DNA of 8,489 nt from DUPQ01 sp041678685 (GCA_041678685.1 JBAYNV010000092.1:1-8489), one strand, 5' to 3'; shown: positions 1 to 6,565, numbered from the stretch's first letter. A program made the numbers and translations. Notes: generated by a model from the sequence alone, not told the origin.

Positions 1-10
1 ACAATTTTAT

Positions 11-16
11 GGGAGG
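11..16 (+). promoter_or_regulatory. Ribosome binding site of the XRE-cupin gene
   Basis: GGGAGG lies 8 nt before the ATG at 25. This is a strong Shine-Dalgarno match and supports that start, although it is nearly at the window edge. The promoter for this gene must lie upstream of the window. Confidence 0.8.
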
Positions 17-24
17 ATGACTAA

Positions 25-612
25 ATGGAACCTAAGATATCCGAGATAGCAGACAGGATCAGGACATTAAGAGAGATAATGGATCTTTCACAAAGTGAAA
101 TGGCTATTGCAGCGGGAGTATCGCTTGAGGAATATATTTCACTGGAAAACGGAGGATCTAACGACTATTCATTTACATTTCTATACAGATGTGCGGAGAA
201 ATTCGGTGTGGATATTATCGAGCTTTTAACAGGTGAGAATCCTCATCTTGGCGAATATGCGGTCATAAGACAGGGAAATGGCCTCCTGATAAAAAGAAGG
301 GAACAGTTTGAATATCATCATCTTGCGCCTAACTTTAAGAACAAGTCAGCGGAGCCTTTCATAGTAAGAGCGCCTTACAGGGAAGAAGAACAGAGTAAAC
401 CCCTTATACTGCACGGGCATGAAGGACAGGAGTTCGACTATATCTTAAGCGGTATGTTAAGATTCGGTCATGGAGCGCACGAGGAGATACTGAATACAGG
501 CGATTCTGTTTACTATAACGCCGGTGTGGAGCACGGCATGATCGCAACGGGGGGCAGGGAATGCGTATTTCTTGCGATAGTGATGAAAGACCCCGAAAAG
601 GAGCTGGCATGA
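25..612 (+). CDS. XRE-family transcriptional regulator with C-terminal cupin domain
   Basis: This 195-residue DNA-binding regulator has a lambda-repressor-like helix-turn-helix at about residues 8-68, with the core around LSQSEMAIAAGVSLEEYISLE (21-41). A single cupin_2 barrel covers about residues 110-188. The cupin carries the usual metal-binding set H130-x-H132-x3-E136 in motif 1 and H170 in motif 2, so the sensor domain looks intact and probably binds a metal and a small ligand. Length is typical for XRE-cupin proteins such as SutR/PuuR relatives. The stop codon overlaps the start of the downstream acyl-CoA synthetase (ATGA), so the two are co-translated. The likely role is local control of that synthetase in response to its carboxylate or acyl product; this is inferred from context. 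Regulator type is certain; ligand and operator are unknown. Confidence 0.93.
   Translation: MEPKISEIADRIRTLREIMDLSQSEMAIAAGVSLEEYISLENGGSNDYSFTFLYRCAEKFGVDIIELLTGENPHLGEYAVIRQGNGLLIKRREQFEYHHLAPNFKNKSAEPFIVRAPYREEEQSKPLILHGHEGQEFDYILSGMLRFGHGAHEEILNTGDSVYYNAGVEHGMIATGGRECVFLAIVMKDPEKELA
598..603 (+). promoter_or_regulatory. Ribosome binding site inside the regulator gene, setting the synthetase start
   Basis: AAGGAG sits 5 nt before the ATG at 609, within the last codons of the XRE-cupin gene. It favours 609 over the in-frame upstream ATG at 561, which has no comparable site and would add 16 residues unlike the family N-terminus. Confidence 0.8.
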
Positions 613-2267
613 GGAATATAAACTTAAGATATGTAGACGAGACATATGACGATAAAGGGGTGCTCAAGACATATAAGCTGAAATATCCGGAGAGCTTCAA
701 CTTCGGATATGATGTTGTTGATGATATAGCCATGAATGATCCTGACAGGGTCGCAATGGTATGGTGCGATCCAAAAGGGAATGAAAAAATATTCACCTTC
801 AGGGATATTAAAAAATATTCGGACAAAGCAGCAAATTACTTCACATCGGTCGGTATAACAAAGGGCGATATGGTTGCAGTGATACTTAAGAGACATTACC
901 AGTTCTGGTATGTATCGGTAGCGCTTCATAAGATCGGAGCGGTAATGATACCGATCACATTCATGATCACTGCTCACGATGCGCAGTACCGTATAGATGC
1001 GGCATCGGTAAAAGCAGTCATCTGCACAAGCGACGGCCAGGCAGCGCAAGCTGTGGATGAAGTAGAAAGCGTATGCAAGACGCTTAAAAACAAGATAATG
1101 GTATGCCCTGATCAGGGTCTGCTTAGATCCGGGTGGGAAGATCTGGATACGAACGTTGAAGCTGCATCGGAAAAATGGGAAAAAGCCGATACAAATATAC
1201 ATGATCCTTTTTTAATGTATTTTTCATCAGGAACATCAGGTTATCCTAAAATGGTCCTGCATGATCAGACATATGCTCTGGCTCATCTTTTTACGGCAAA
1301 ACACTGGCACAACGTCGATCCTGACGGCCTTCATTTCACTATAGCTGACACCGGCTGGGGGAAAGCGGTATGGGGAAAACTGTATGGCCAATGGCTGATG
1401 GAGACCGCCGTGTTCGTGTATGACTATGACAAGTTTGAAGCGGGTAAAATTCTTTCTCTTATAAAGAAATACGGCATAACATCATTATGCTGTCCTCCCA
1501 CGATGTTCAGATTCCTTATAAAAGAAGGACTGGAAAAATATGATCTTTCTTCTCTTCGGTATGTAACAACTGCAGGTGAAGCATTGAATCCGGATGTTTT
1601 CGCATCATGGTATGAAGCGACCGGACTTAAACTGATGGAAGGATTCGGTCAGACCGAGACCACCGTAGCGGTATGCAATCTTAAGGGAATGACACCGAAG
1701 CCGGGTTCAATAGGAAAACCTTCGCCTCAGTATCAGGTGGAACTTATGGACATCGACGGTAACCCGTGCGCTAACGGCGTCACAGGTGAAATAGTCATCA
1801 GATGCGATCCTCATCCCGAAGGGCTCATGGATTGTTATTACAGAAACGAAGAACGTACAAAAGAAGCCATGTATAACGGATATTACCATACCGGAGATAC
1901 GGCATGGAGGGATGAAGACGGATATTTCTGGTTCGTAGGAAGAAATGACGATATAATAAAATCATCCGGATACCGTATAGGGCCTTTTGAAATAGAAAGC
2001 GTATTGAACAGTAACCAAAAAGTCGTGGAAAGCGCGGTCACAGGCGTACCTGATGAAATAAGGGGGATGGTCGTAAAAGCCACTATTGTACTTGCCAAAG
2101 GGCAGCAACCCTCCGAGGAGCTGAAAAAAGAGCTCCAGGATTACGTAAAACACGAGACTGCTCCATACAAATATCCGCGTATAATAGAGTTTGTCAATGA
2201 GCTTCCAAAGACTATAAACGGAAAAATCAGAAGACAGGCAATACGTGAAAAAGACACGGATAAGTAG
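609..2267 (+). CDS. Acyl-CoA synthetase (AMP-forming), medium-chain/MACS type
   Basis: This 552-residue ANL-superfamily enzyme activates a carboxylic acid with ATP to an acyl-adenylate and then transfers it to CoA in the cytoplasm. Visible core motifs are the Ser/Thr/Gly-rich ATP loop SSGTSGYPK (206-214), GFGQTE (345-350), the YHTGD motif ending at D430, the hinge/A8 region GRNDDIIKSSGYRIGP (444-459) and the catalytic lysine K539 in NGKIRR. All are intact. The segment ADTGWGKAVWGKLYGQW resembles medium-chain acyl-CoA synthetases (ACSM/MacS type) more than true acetyl-CoA synthetases, which are about 650 residues. The ATG at 609 overlaps the regulator's TGA and has its own SD. Short-to-medium or branched-chain acids are likely substrates, but specificity cannot be read from the sequence. 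Benzoate-type acids are an alternative. Confidence 0.92.
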   Translation: MRNINLRYVDETYDDKGVLKTYKLKYPESFNFGYDVVDDIAMNDPDRVAMVWCDPKGNEKIFTFRDIKKYSDKAANYFTSVGITKGDMVAVILKRHYQFWYVSVALHKIGAVMIPITFMITAHDAQYRIDAASVKAVICTSDGQAAQAVDEVESVCKTLKNKIMVCPDQGLLRSGWEDLDTNVEAASEKWEKADTNIHDPFLMYFSSGTSGYPKMVLHDQTYALAHLFTAKHWHNVDPDGLHFTIADTGWGKAVWGKLYGQWLMETAVFVYDYDKFEAGKILSLIKKYGITSLCCPPTMFRFLIKEGLEKYDLSSLRYVTTAGEALNPDVFASWYEATGLKLMEGFGQTETTVAVCNLKGMTPKPGSIGKPSPQYQVELMDIDGNPCANGVTGEIVIRCDPHPEGLMDCYYRNEERTKEAMYNGYYHTGDTAWRDEDGYFWFVGRNDDIIKSSGYRIGPFEIESVLNSNQKVVESAVTGVPDEIRGMVVKATIVLAKGQQPSEELKKELQDYVKHETAPYKYPRIIEFVNELPKTINGKIRRQAIREKDTDK

Positions 2268-2288
2268 AAAAATCTAATATTTTACGTG

Positions 2289-2305
2289 AAAAATCTACGA
2301 TTTTT
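2289..2305 (+). terminator. Weak AT-rich hairpin after the synthetase gene
   Basis: AAAAATC and GATTTTT form a 7-bp stem with a 3-nt TAC loop, 22 nt after the stop codon. The stem is almost all A-T, and the T-run forms its 3' arm rather than following it. It is the only terminator candidate for the regulator/synthetase pair, so read-through into the lipoprotein gene is possible. Confidence 0.35.
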
Positions 2306-2314
2306 ACAAATGTA

Positions 2315-2343
2315 TTGTATAAGTTCACGGTTTCATATAAAAT
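2315..2343 (+). promoter_or_regulatory. Candidate promoter for the small lipoprotein gene
   Basis: TTGTAT (2315-2320), a 17-nt spacer and TAAAAT (2338-2343) fit a moderate sigma-A-type promoter, about 55 nt before the ATG at 2398. The -35 is poor (TTG only), while the -10 matches 5 of 6. TATAAA two bases upstream is an alternative -10. Confidence 0.4.
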
Positions 2344-2397
2344 AAAAAGTGCAATATAAGAGTAAATAGAAAATTCGATATACAAGGGAGTCAAGTA

Positions 2398-2868
2398 ATG
2401 AACAGAAAGAACTTAGTAAAAGTAATAACAATGGTATTAGTGTTTGTATGTGTCCTTTCACTGACAGGATGCGGGCCAAAAACTGAGTGTAAAGATGCTG
2501 TACTGGCTTTTCAGGCAGCAGCAAATTCTTGTGACGTTGCAGCGATGCTTGATAATATGAGCCGTGATGCCGTAAAGGAGTTGAGAGGTTCTAAAACGAC
2601 AGAGGAATATATCGCATCAAAAACCACCGATGAACTGCTTACTCAGATAGTGAATCTTCTGGTAGCATCAGAAATCGAGAATGCAAGAGAATTCTGTGAA
2701 ACATTTACTTTAGAATATGATAATGCTGATATAAGAGAAAATTATGCGGCATTATACGGGATAGTAACATATACACAGAACGGCGAGCTTGTTACAGTTG
2801 ATACGATATTCGATCTTGGCAGAGAAAACGTATCTGAAGTATGGAAGGTGAATGGGATCGCTCTGTAA
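2398..2868 (+). CDS. Small secreted lipoprotein, possible NTF2-like/DUF4878-type fold
   Basis: This 156-residue protein is predicted to be anchored on the outer face of the membrane. Residues 1-24 form a signal peptide: a basic start (MNRKNLVK), a hydrophobic core (VITMVLVFVCVLSL) and the lipobox LTGC with the acylated Cys25. The mature part begins with a helix-rich segment (KDAVLAFQAAANSCDVAAMLDNMS). It ends with a strand-rich region closing on EVWKVNGIAL. This helix-then-sheet pattern with a terminal W-K-V is common in small lipoproteins of the NTF2-like/DUF4878 type, but the match is by eye and weak. GGGAG (2386-2390) lies 7 nt before the ATG. The gene is set off by a candidate promoter and a solid terminator, so it is probably monocistronic. 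Function unknown. Confidence 0.85.
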   Translation: MNRKNLVKVITMVLVFVCVLSLTGCGPKTECKDAVLAFQAAANSCDVAAMLDNMSRDAVKELRGSKTTEEYIASKTTDELLTQIVNLLVASEIENAREFCETFTLEYDNADIRENYAALYGIVTYTQNGELVTVDTIFDLGRENVSEVWKVNGIAL

Positions 2869-2890
2869 ATCAAATTGTATGATATAAAAC

Positions 2891-2922
2891 AAGGAAAAGC
2901 TTTTGTGGCTTTTCTTTTTTTT
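2891..2922 (+). terminator. Rho-independent terminator of the lipoprotein gene
   Basis: AAGGAAAAGC (2891-2900) pairs with GCTTTTCTTT (2908-2917), giving 10 bp including one G-U, around a 7-nt loop. An eight-T run (2915-2922) overlaps the end of the stem. It lies 22 nt after the stop codon at 2868. Confidence 0.85.
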
Positions 2923-2923
2923 A

Positions 2924-2953
2924 TTGTAAAACATATATAGGGACTGATATACT
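2924..2953 (+). promoter_or_regulatory. Candidate promoter of the thpR gene
   Basis: TTGTAA (2924-2929), an 18-nt spacer and TATACT (2948-2953) begin immediately after the upstream terminator. The expected start site is about 15 nt before the ATG, just upstream of AGGAG (2962-2966), leaving a very short leader. The -35 hexamer is the same as that before smpB. Confidence 0.6.
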
Positions 2954-2974
2954 AAGAGCATAGGAGAATAAGAC

Positions 2975-3514
2975 ATGAGAGTATTTATAGCCATCAATTT
3001 TAGTGACGACATAAAAGACCGCCTTCAAAAGGCAGAAAAAGCATTAAAAAACATGTCTGTGAAAGGCAATTTCACATCAAGAGACAATCTGCATCTTACT
3101 CTTGTTTTTCTAGGCGAAATAGGAGAAGAGAGAGTCAAGCTTTCACAGTTATGCGTCAAGAATATCGTTTCAGGCGGGTTCGATATGTGTTTCAACAGAT
3201 TGGGTAAGTTTACACGGGACGGAGGAGATATATACTGGGTAGGAACGGATAATAGTAATGAACTCAAATCGATATATGAGCAGCTATATAAAAATCTTAC
3301 TTCATACGACTTCTACTTAAGGGACATGGAATATGTTCCCCATCTGACACTTGGAAGAGAGGTAGAACTCAGACCTGATGCCGACATAGAAAGCTATAAG
3401 GAGGAGTTCCCGATGATAGATGTCCATGTGGACAGGATCAATCTCATGAAGTCCGAAAGAATAGACGGTAAACTGATCTATACTGTGCTGTATACCAAAG
3501 AGCTGGGTGAATGA
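2975..3514 (+). CDS. thpR: RNA 2',3'-cyclic phosphodiesterase (2H/LigT family)
   Basis: This 179-residue cytoplasmic enzyme belongs to the 2H phosphoesterase superfamily. The family opens 2',3'-cyclic phosphates on RNA to 2'-phosphomonoesters, and some members also ligate tRNA halves through 2'-5' bonds in vitro. The two signature HxTx motifs are present and evenly placed: HLTL at 40-43 (in NLHLTLVFLGE) and HLTL at 123-126 (in VPHLTLGRE). The N-terminus MRVFIAINF and the 179-residue length are typical of ThpR. AGGAG (2962-2966) lies 8 nt before the ATG. The gene has its own candidate promoter and ends at a strong terminator, so it appears to be a single-gene unit unrelated to its neighbours. 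The family call is firm; the physiological substrate is unknown, as for most bacterial members. Confidence 0.93.
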   Translation: MRVFIAINFSDDIKDRLQKAEKALKNMSVKGNFTSRDNLHLTLVFLGEIGEERVKLSQLCVKNIVSGGFDMCFNRLGKFTRDGGDIYWVGTDNSNELKSIYEQLYKNLTSYDFYLRDMEYVPHLTLGREVELRPDADIESYKEEFPMIDVHVDRINLMKSERIDGKLIYTVLYTKELGE

Positions 3515-3533
3515 GCATATGTGTTTCCATAAG

Positions 3534-3561
3534 AAAGGAGTGTCATGAGACACTCCTTTTT
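3534..3561. terminator. Bidirectional rho-independent terminator between converging genes
   Basis: GGAGTGTC (3537-3544) pairs with GACACTCC (3549-3556) around an ATGA loop. Flanking AAA/TTT extends the stem to 11 bp (3534-3544 with 3549-3559). On the plus strand a T5 run follows for thpR. On the minus strand the hairpin is followed by TTTCTT, so it can also stop the operon that ends at 3594. It is the strongest hairpin I noticed in the window. Confidence 0.92.
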
Positions 3562-3593
3562 GATTACATAAATATGTTTTTCCAGGACCTGGT

Positions 3594-4457
3594 CTAATAC
3601 CTTACCGGTACTGTTTTTCCGGTCTGCAATGATTCTTCGATGGCATTCATTACAAGCACCGGAACAAGAAGCTCCTGTTCGGTCATGGGAAGCTTTCCTG
3701 TTCTGACCATGTTTACAAAATGTCCGAACTCCACGGTAAATATACCGGTCGTATCGATATACCTGACATCCAGACCTTTTTCTCCATATATCACGGAAAC
3801 ATAGCTCTTTGTCGCTGCAAATTCCATTACTATGTCATATTTGCTGTAATGGGCTATTGCAGTCATGTGTCCGTTCTTTATGAATGCGGATACTGAATCC
3901 ATGTCCATCCCATATACCGCAAGGACCATCTCAACAAGATGGGGAGCGTAGAAATACAACCCGCCGTATTCGCTTTCGGTGGATGCAGGGAAGTTCATCA
4001 CTGCGCCGTATATGGTCCCGAACTCATTGTTTTTGACCTGCTCCTTAAGTGCAAGTATCTCCGGCGAGTATTTGCAACCCGAACCTCCTGATATAGGCAC
4101 ATTCAGTTCTTTTGCCGCTTTTATCAGCTCTCTGGCTTCAGATGGATCGATAGTGAACGGTTTGTCTATGAATGCAGGCTTTCCCGCCTTTATAAACGGC
4201 AGCGAGCATGATTTATGGTATTTTCCGTGCCTGTTTGTAACGATGACGCAATCAACCATATCCAGCATATCAAGAGGATCATCAACTATGACCGCATCCT
4301 TGATACCGCATTTTTCTATTATGTTTTCGCTTGGAGCTTTTTCCAGCGCATAAAAGGCAGTGATCTTAAAATCCTTGTATTCTTCTTTAAAGCATATTTC
4401 TTTTGCAAATGCCAGTGCATGGGAATTCTCAGTCCCCAACATTCCTACTCTGTACAT
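3594..4457 (-). CDS. Gfo/Idh/MocA-family NAD(P)-dependent oxidoreductase (short form)
   Basis: This 287-residue protein has an N-terminal Rossmann domain (about 1-120) starting VGMLGTENSHA (4-14). Here the usual GxGxxG loop is replaced by G-x-x-G-T-E-N-S-H. The family's EKP motif appears as D98-K99-P100 (FIDKPF), keeping the lysine expected to act in catalysis. The C-terminal α/β domain (about 121-285) includes GGLYFYAPHLVE with H173 as a candidate catalytic histidine, and ends with the common pattern GKLPMTEQELL...TGKTVPV. It is shorter than the usual 330-390 residues but looks intact. Such enzymes oxidise or reduce a hydroxyl/keto group on sugars, inositols or amino sugars. It is last in the operon, 9 nt after the aminotransferase, so the two may work as a dehydrogenase/transaminase pair. 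Substrate unknown. Confidence 0.87.
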   Translation of the reverse strand: MYRVGMLGTENSHALAFAKEICFKEEYKDFKITAFYALEKAPSENIIEKCGIKDAVIVDDPLDMLDMVDCVIVTNRHGKYHKSCSLPFIKAGKPAFIDKPFTIDPSEARELIKAAKELNVPISGGSGCKYSPEILALKEQVKNNEFGTIYGAVMNFPASTESEYGGLYFYAPHLVEMVLAVYGMDMDSVSAFIKNGHMTAIAHYSKYDIVMEFAATKSYVSVIYGEKGLDVRYIDTTGIFTVEFGHFVNMVRTGKLPMTEQELLVPVLVMNAIEESLQTGKTVPVRY

Positions 4458-4463
4458 GATGTT

Positions 4464-4469
4464 CTCCTA
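4464..4469 (-). promoter_or_regulatory. Ribosome binding site overlapping the aminotransferase stop codon
   Basis: On the minus strand, TAGGAG combines the TAG stop of the aminotransferase gene (4469-4467) with the AGGAG site (4468-4464) of the oxidoreductase, whose ATG begins at 4457. The spacing suits translational coupling. Confidence 0.8.
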
Positions 4470-5714
4470 GTCTTTGTTAAAGTATTTCGTAACTTTTGTT
4501 ATCGCTTCAATAATGTCTTTTATATCCTGTTCAGTATAGAACTCATTCATACCTAATTTGACTGCTGTCTCCAGTATCTCTTCAGCTACAGGGCATAATC
4601 CTTTTTCGTATGATATATCGCGGCCATAATACTTTGAATCGAAAGGTGCATGTGTCCCTTTATAGCCTTCCAGGTTCTGGAACATATCATAAAGGTATAC
4701 GCATGAAGGTATGTATCCCTGCTGGCAGGCAATCCCTTCCGCTTTTAATGCTGATGTGAACGTGGCTATATCAGTTCCCACTTCTTTCGGATCGATCCTC
4801 AGCATGTAGAACCAGTAGCTGGATTCATTGCCTTTTTTAACTTCGTGAGGATATATCCCTTTTAATCCCTTTATACCTTTTGTTATCATGTTGCCATATA
4901 CGGTACGCGTCCTGCATATGCCTTCGAGTTTGTCGAGCTGTGCAACTGCGACCGCTCCTGTAAGCTCGTTCATTCTGTAATTAGGAGCAAGGTATTCGAT
5001 TTTACGCAGTGTGCCTGCTTCCTTGCTGAATCTGTTATAGTTCTTGTCTGCGAACATGAATGTGGTCTCATATCTTGACGGATCGTTTACTAGGACCATT
5101 CCGCCGTCGCCTGCTGAGATATGCTTGAAATCATTCAGGCTGAAGCAACCCATATCTCCTATGGTGCCTGCAAGACGGCCATGATATTTGCACATAAATG
5201 ACTGTGCGCAGTCTTCGACGACGAATATGTTGAATTCTTTGGCAATGGCCATAATTTCATCCATCTCAGCGGGATTTCCGGCAAGATGCACTACGACGAT
5301 GGCTTTTGTCTTATCTGTGATCCTTTCCCTGATGCTCTTGGGATCCATGTTGTATGTATGAGGATCCAGATCCGCAAATACCGGTATGGCATTCTGGAAC
5401 ATTATACCGATGATGCTTCCCATATCCGTTATAGGGGAGGTGATGACTTCATCGCCTTCAGTTATCCCTAATGCTCCTAATGCGACATGTATCGCAGCCG
5501 TTCCGGATGAGACCGCAACGCACTTTTCCACGCCATACATAGAAGCGAATTTAGCGCACATTTCCTTTACTTTCTTACCTGACCAGTAGAACAGCGTGTT
5601 CTGATCCAGCGCTTCTTTCAGTTGAGCCAGTTCTTCCTCACCGAAACGTTTACCCGTTCCGTAAGGTACTTTCTTGACCTTTTCTCCGCCGTACAAAGCA
5701 AGTTCCTTTTTCAT
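4467..5714 (-). CDS. DegT/DnrJ/EryC1/StrS-family PLP-dependent aminotransferase
   Basis: This 415-residue fold-type I aminotransferase moves an amino group, usually from Glu or Gln, onto a keto-sugar or keto-cyclitol. The N-terminus LALYGGEKV resembles StsC/AHBA-synthase-like members. SSGTAA (69-74) forms the phosphate-binding turn, EDCAQ (167-171) carries the Asp (D168) that contacts the PLP ring nitrogen, and K197 in SLNDFKHISAGDGG is the expected Schiff-base lysine. PNYRMNELTGAVAVAQL is the usual family segment after it. All key residues are present, so it should be an active transaminase rather than a 3-dehydratase or regulator variant. It sits between the M55 peptidase and the Gfo/Idh enzyme with 9-nt gaps. 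The pairing resembles NtdA/NtdC (kanosamine) and aminocyclitol pathways, but no phosphatase or sugar-nucleotide enzyme is present, so the product is not predictable. Confidence 0.92.
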   Translation of the reverse strand: MKKELALYGGEKVKKVPYGTGKRFGEEELAQLKEALDQNTLFYWSGKKVKEMCAKFASMYGVEKCVAVSSGTAAIHVALGALGITEGDEVITSPITDMGSIIGIMFQNAIPVFADLDPHTYNMDPKSIRERITDKTKAIVVVHLAGNPAEMDEIMAIAKEFNIFVVEDCAQSFMCKYHGRLAGTIGDMGCFSLNDFKHISAGDGGMVLVNDPSRYETTFMFADKNYNRFSKEAGTLRKIEYLAPNYRMNELTGAVAVAQLDKLEGICRTRTVYGNMITKGIKGLKGIYPHEVKKGNESSYWFYMLRIDPKEVGTDIATFTSALKAEGIACQQGYIPSCVYLYDMFQNLEGYKGTHAPFDSKYYGRDISYEKGLCPVAEEILETAVKLGMNEFYTEQDIKDIIEAITKVTKYFNKD

Positions 5715-5719
5715 TTCTT

Positions 5720-5726
5720 CCTCCTA
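5720..5726 (-). promoter_or_regulatory. Ribosome binding site overlapping the M55 peptidase stop codon
   Basis: On the minus strand, TAGGAGG joins the TAG stop of the M55 gene (5726-5724) to an AGGAGG site (5725-5720), 5 nt before the aminotransferase ATG at 5714. It is arranged like the next junction in the operon. Confidence 0.85.
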
Positions 5727-6506
5727 AATTAATATAGACATATAATCAGTGATCTGTGGGATATTTTTAACGACGCAGCGCGCATCTGCTCTTGTTACTC
5801 CCGGTCTTTCGGCTGCATTATCGCAATAGTCGGAACGCATGAATTCAACTTTTATCTCCAGTGGTTTTGTAAACGTAAGAGGTTTGATGCTGCCTATCAG
5901 GCCAATGCCTTTTTTAGCCGCATTTTCGATCCTTTTAACTGATTCATCAAGATCATACAGGGAAGCCTTGTTCCTGCCGATGCCTTTTTTTACGGGAGCG
6001 ACTGCTATATCACCGAAAAAATCCGTAGCTTCCTTACATGCGGCTTCGTCTCCGCTTGCCATTACGACAGGTATGCCGTATGCGCCGCAGAATGCTCCGC
6101 CCTGGACCATCTCGCCACATCTTATACCGTTGATATAGTAGTTATACCAGCTGGTAGAACTCTGGCAGTGATCTAAAAAACCGTTCAATGTACCCGGCAT
6201 AGCATGTGTGCCGACGAACATGAATGCATCGGTCGTCTTATGCATGCCCTGGTTATAGAAATCAATAAGGTTTATCTTTAAAGCTCTTTTATCAAGAAGC
6301 TCATCTATGAAGTTTTTGCCTCTCATATGACCGTCGGTAACAGATACCGAATCCGCACCGCCCAAAAACGCACCGTTTATTGCGGCATTAACATCTAACA
6401 TCAGCCGCTCAAGCGTATATCTGTAGTTTTCTGAATCCTGATTCATCTGATCGATGCTTCCGATGCCGCTGATGCCTTCCAGATCGGTAATAATATGGAT
6501 GTGCAT
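5724..6506 (-). CDS. M55-family D-aminopeptidase (DppA-like)
   Basis: This 260-residue zinc metallopeptidase belongs to family M55. The best-known member, Bacillus subtilis DppA, removes N-terminal D-amino acids such as D-Ala from short peptides. DppA's metal ligands are Asp8, Glu10, His60, His104 and Glu133. Here D8 and E10 (DLEGISGI), H60 (TDGHMRGKNF), H101 (GTHAMPG) and E132 (GEMVQGG) occupy matching places. H113 (GFLDHCQS) fits the proposed catalytic histidine H115. Length is close to the family norm. There is no signal peptide, so it is cytoplasmic. GAGGTA on the minus strand lies 6 nt before the ATG. It is first in a three-gene operon and is read divergently from a lipoprotein glycoside hydrolase. 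A role in degrading imported D-amino-acid peptides or conjugates is plausible; there is no peptide transporter in the window. Confidence 0.92.
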   Translation of the reverse strand: MHIHIITDLEGISGIGSIDQMNQDSENYRYTLERLMLDVNAAINGAFLGGADSVSVTDGHMRGKNFIDELLDKRALKINLIDFYNQGMHKTTDAFMFVGTHAMPGTLNGFLDHCQSSTSWYNYYINGIRCGEMVQGGAFCGAYGIPVVMASGDEAACKEATDFFGDIAVAPVKKGIGRNKASLYDLDESVKRIENAAKKGIGLIGSIKPLTFTKPLEIKVEFMRSDYCDNAAERPGVTRADARCVVKNIPQITDYMSILI

Positions 6507-6540
6507 GAACTATACCTCGTTCCAAACAAAGAATGACCTA

Positions 6541-6549
6541 ATTATACCA
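6541..6549 (-). promoter_or_regulatory. Extended -10 promoter of the M55/aminotransferase/oxidoreductase operon
   Basis: The minus strand reads TGGTATAAT (6549-6541), a perfect TATAAT with the TGn extension. No good -35 is seen at the usual distance (TCTGTA or TTCTGT around 6564-6570), which suits an extended -10 promoter. The predicted start site near 6534 leaves a leader of about 28 nt. Confidence 0.7.
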
Positions 6550-6565
6550 TAGATAATCGATGGTA
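6545..6565. promoter_or_regulatory. 21-nt palindrome, candidate operator over the operon promoter
   Basis: TACCATaGAT (6545-6554), a central A (6555) and ATCgATGGTA (6556-6565) form an inverted repeat with 9 of 10 pairs matching. It covers the upstream part of the -10, the TG extension and most of the spacer of the minus-strand promoter. A dimeric regulator bound here would probably block that promoter. It is about 60 nt from the divergent gene's start and may affect that gene as well. The binding protein is not identifiable. Confidence 0.6.

Noticed and set aside
561..608. Longer form of the acyl-CoA synthetase starting at the ATG at 561
   Set aside because: It lacks a good ribosome binding site, lies deep in the regulator gene, and adds 16 residues unlike family N-termini. 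The ATG at 609 has AAGGAG and the standard ATGA overlap.
404..1202. Open frames on the minus strand opposite the regulator and synthetase (404-826, 624-1202)
   Set aside because: They lie opposite strongly supported genes, have no recognisable domains, and are rich in Cys/Tyr/Arg as expected of antisense translation.
3580..3590. CCAGG-A-CCTGG inverted repeat just after the operon end
   Set aside because: It is short, has a one-base centre, and lies next to a much better bidirectional terminator; probably chance.
3979..4556. Plus-strand open frames opposite the oxidoreductase and aminotransferase
   Set aside because: They are shadows of well-supported minus-strand genes, with no ribosome binding site or family similarity.
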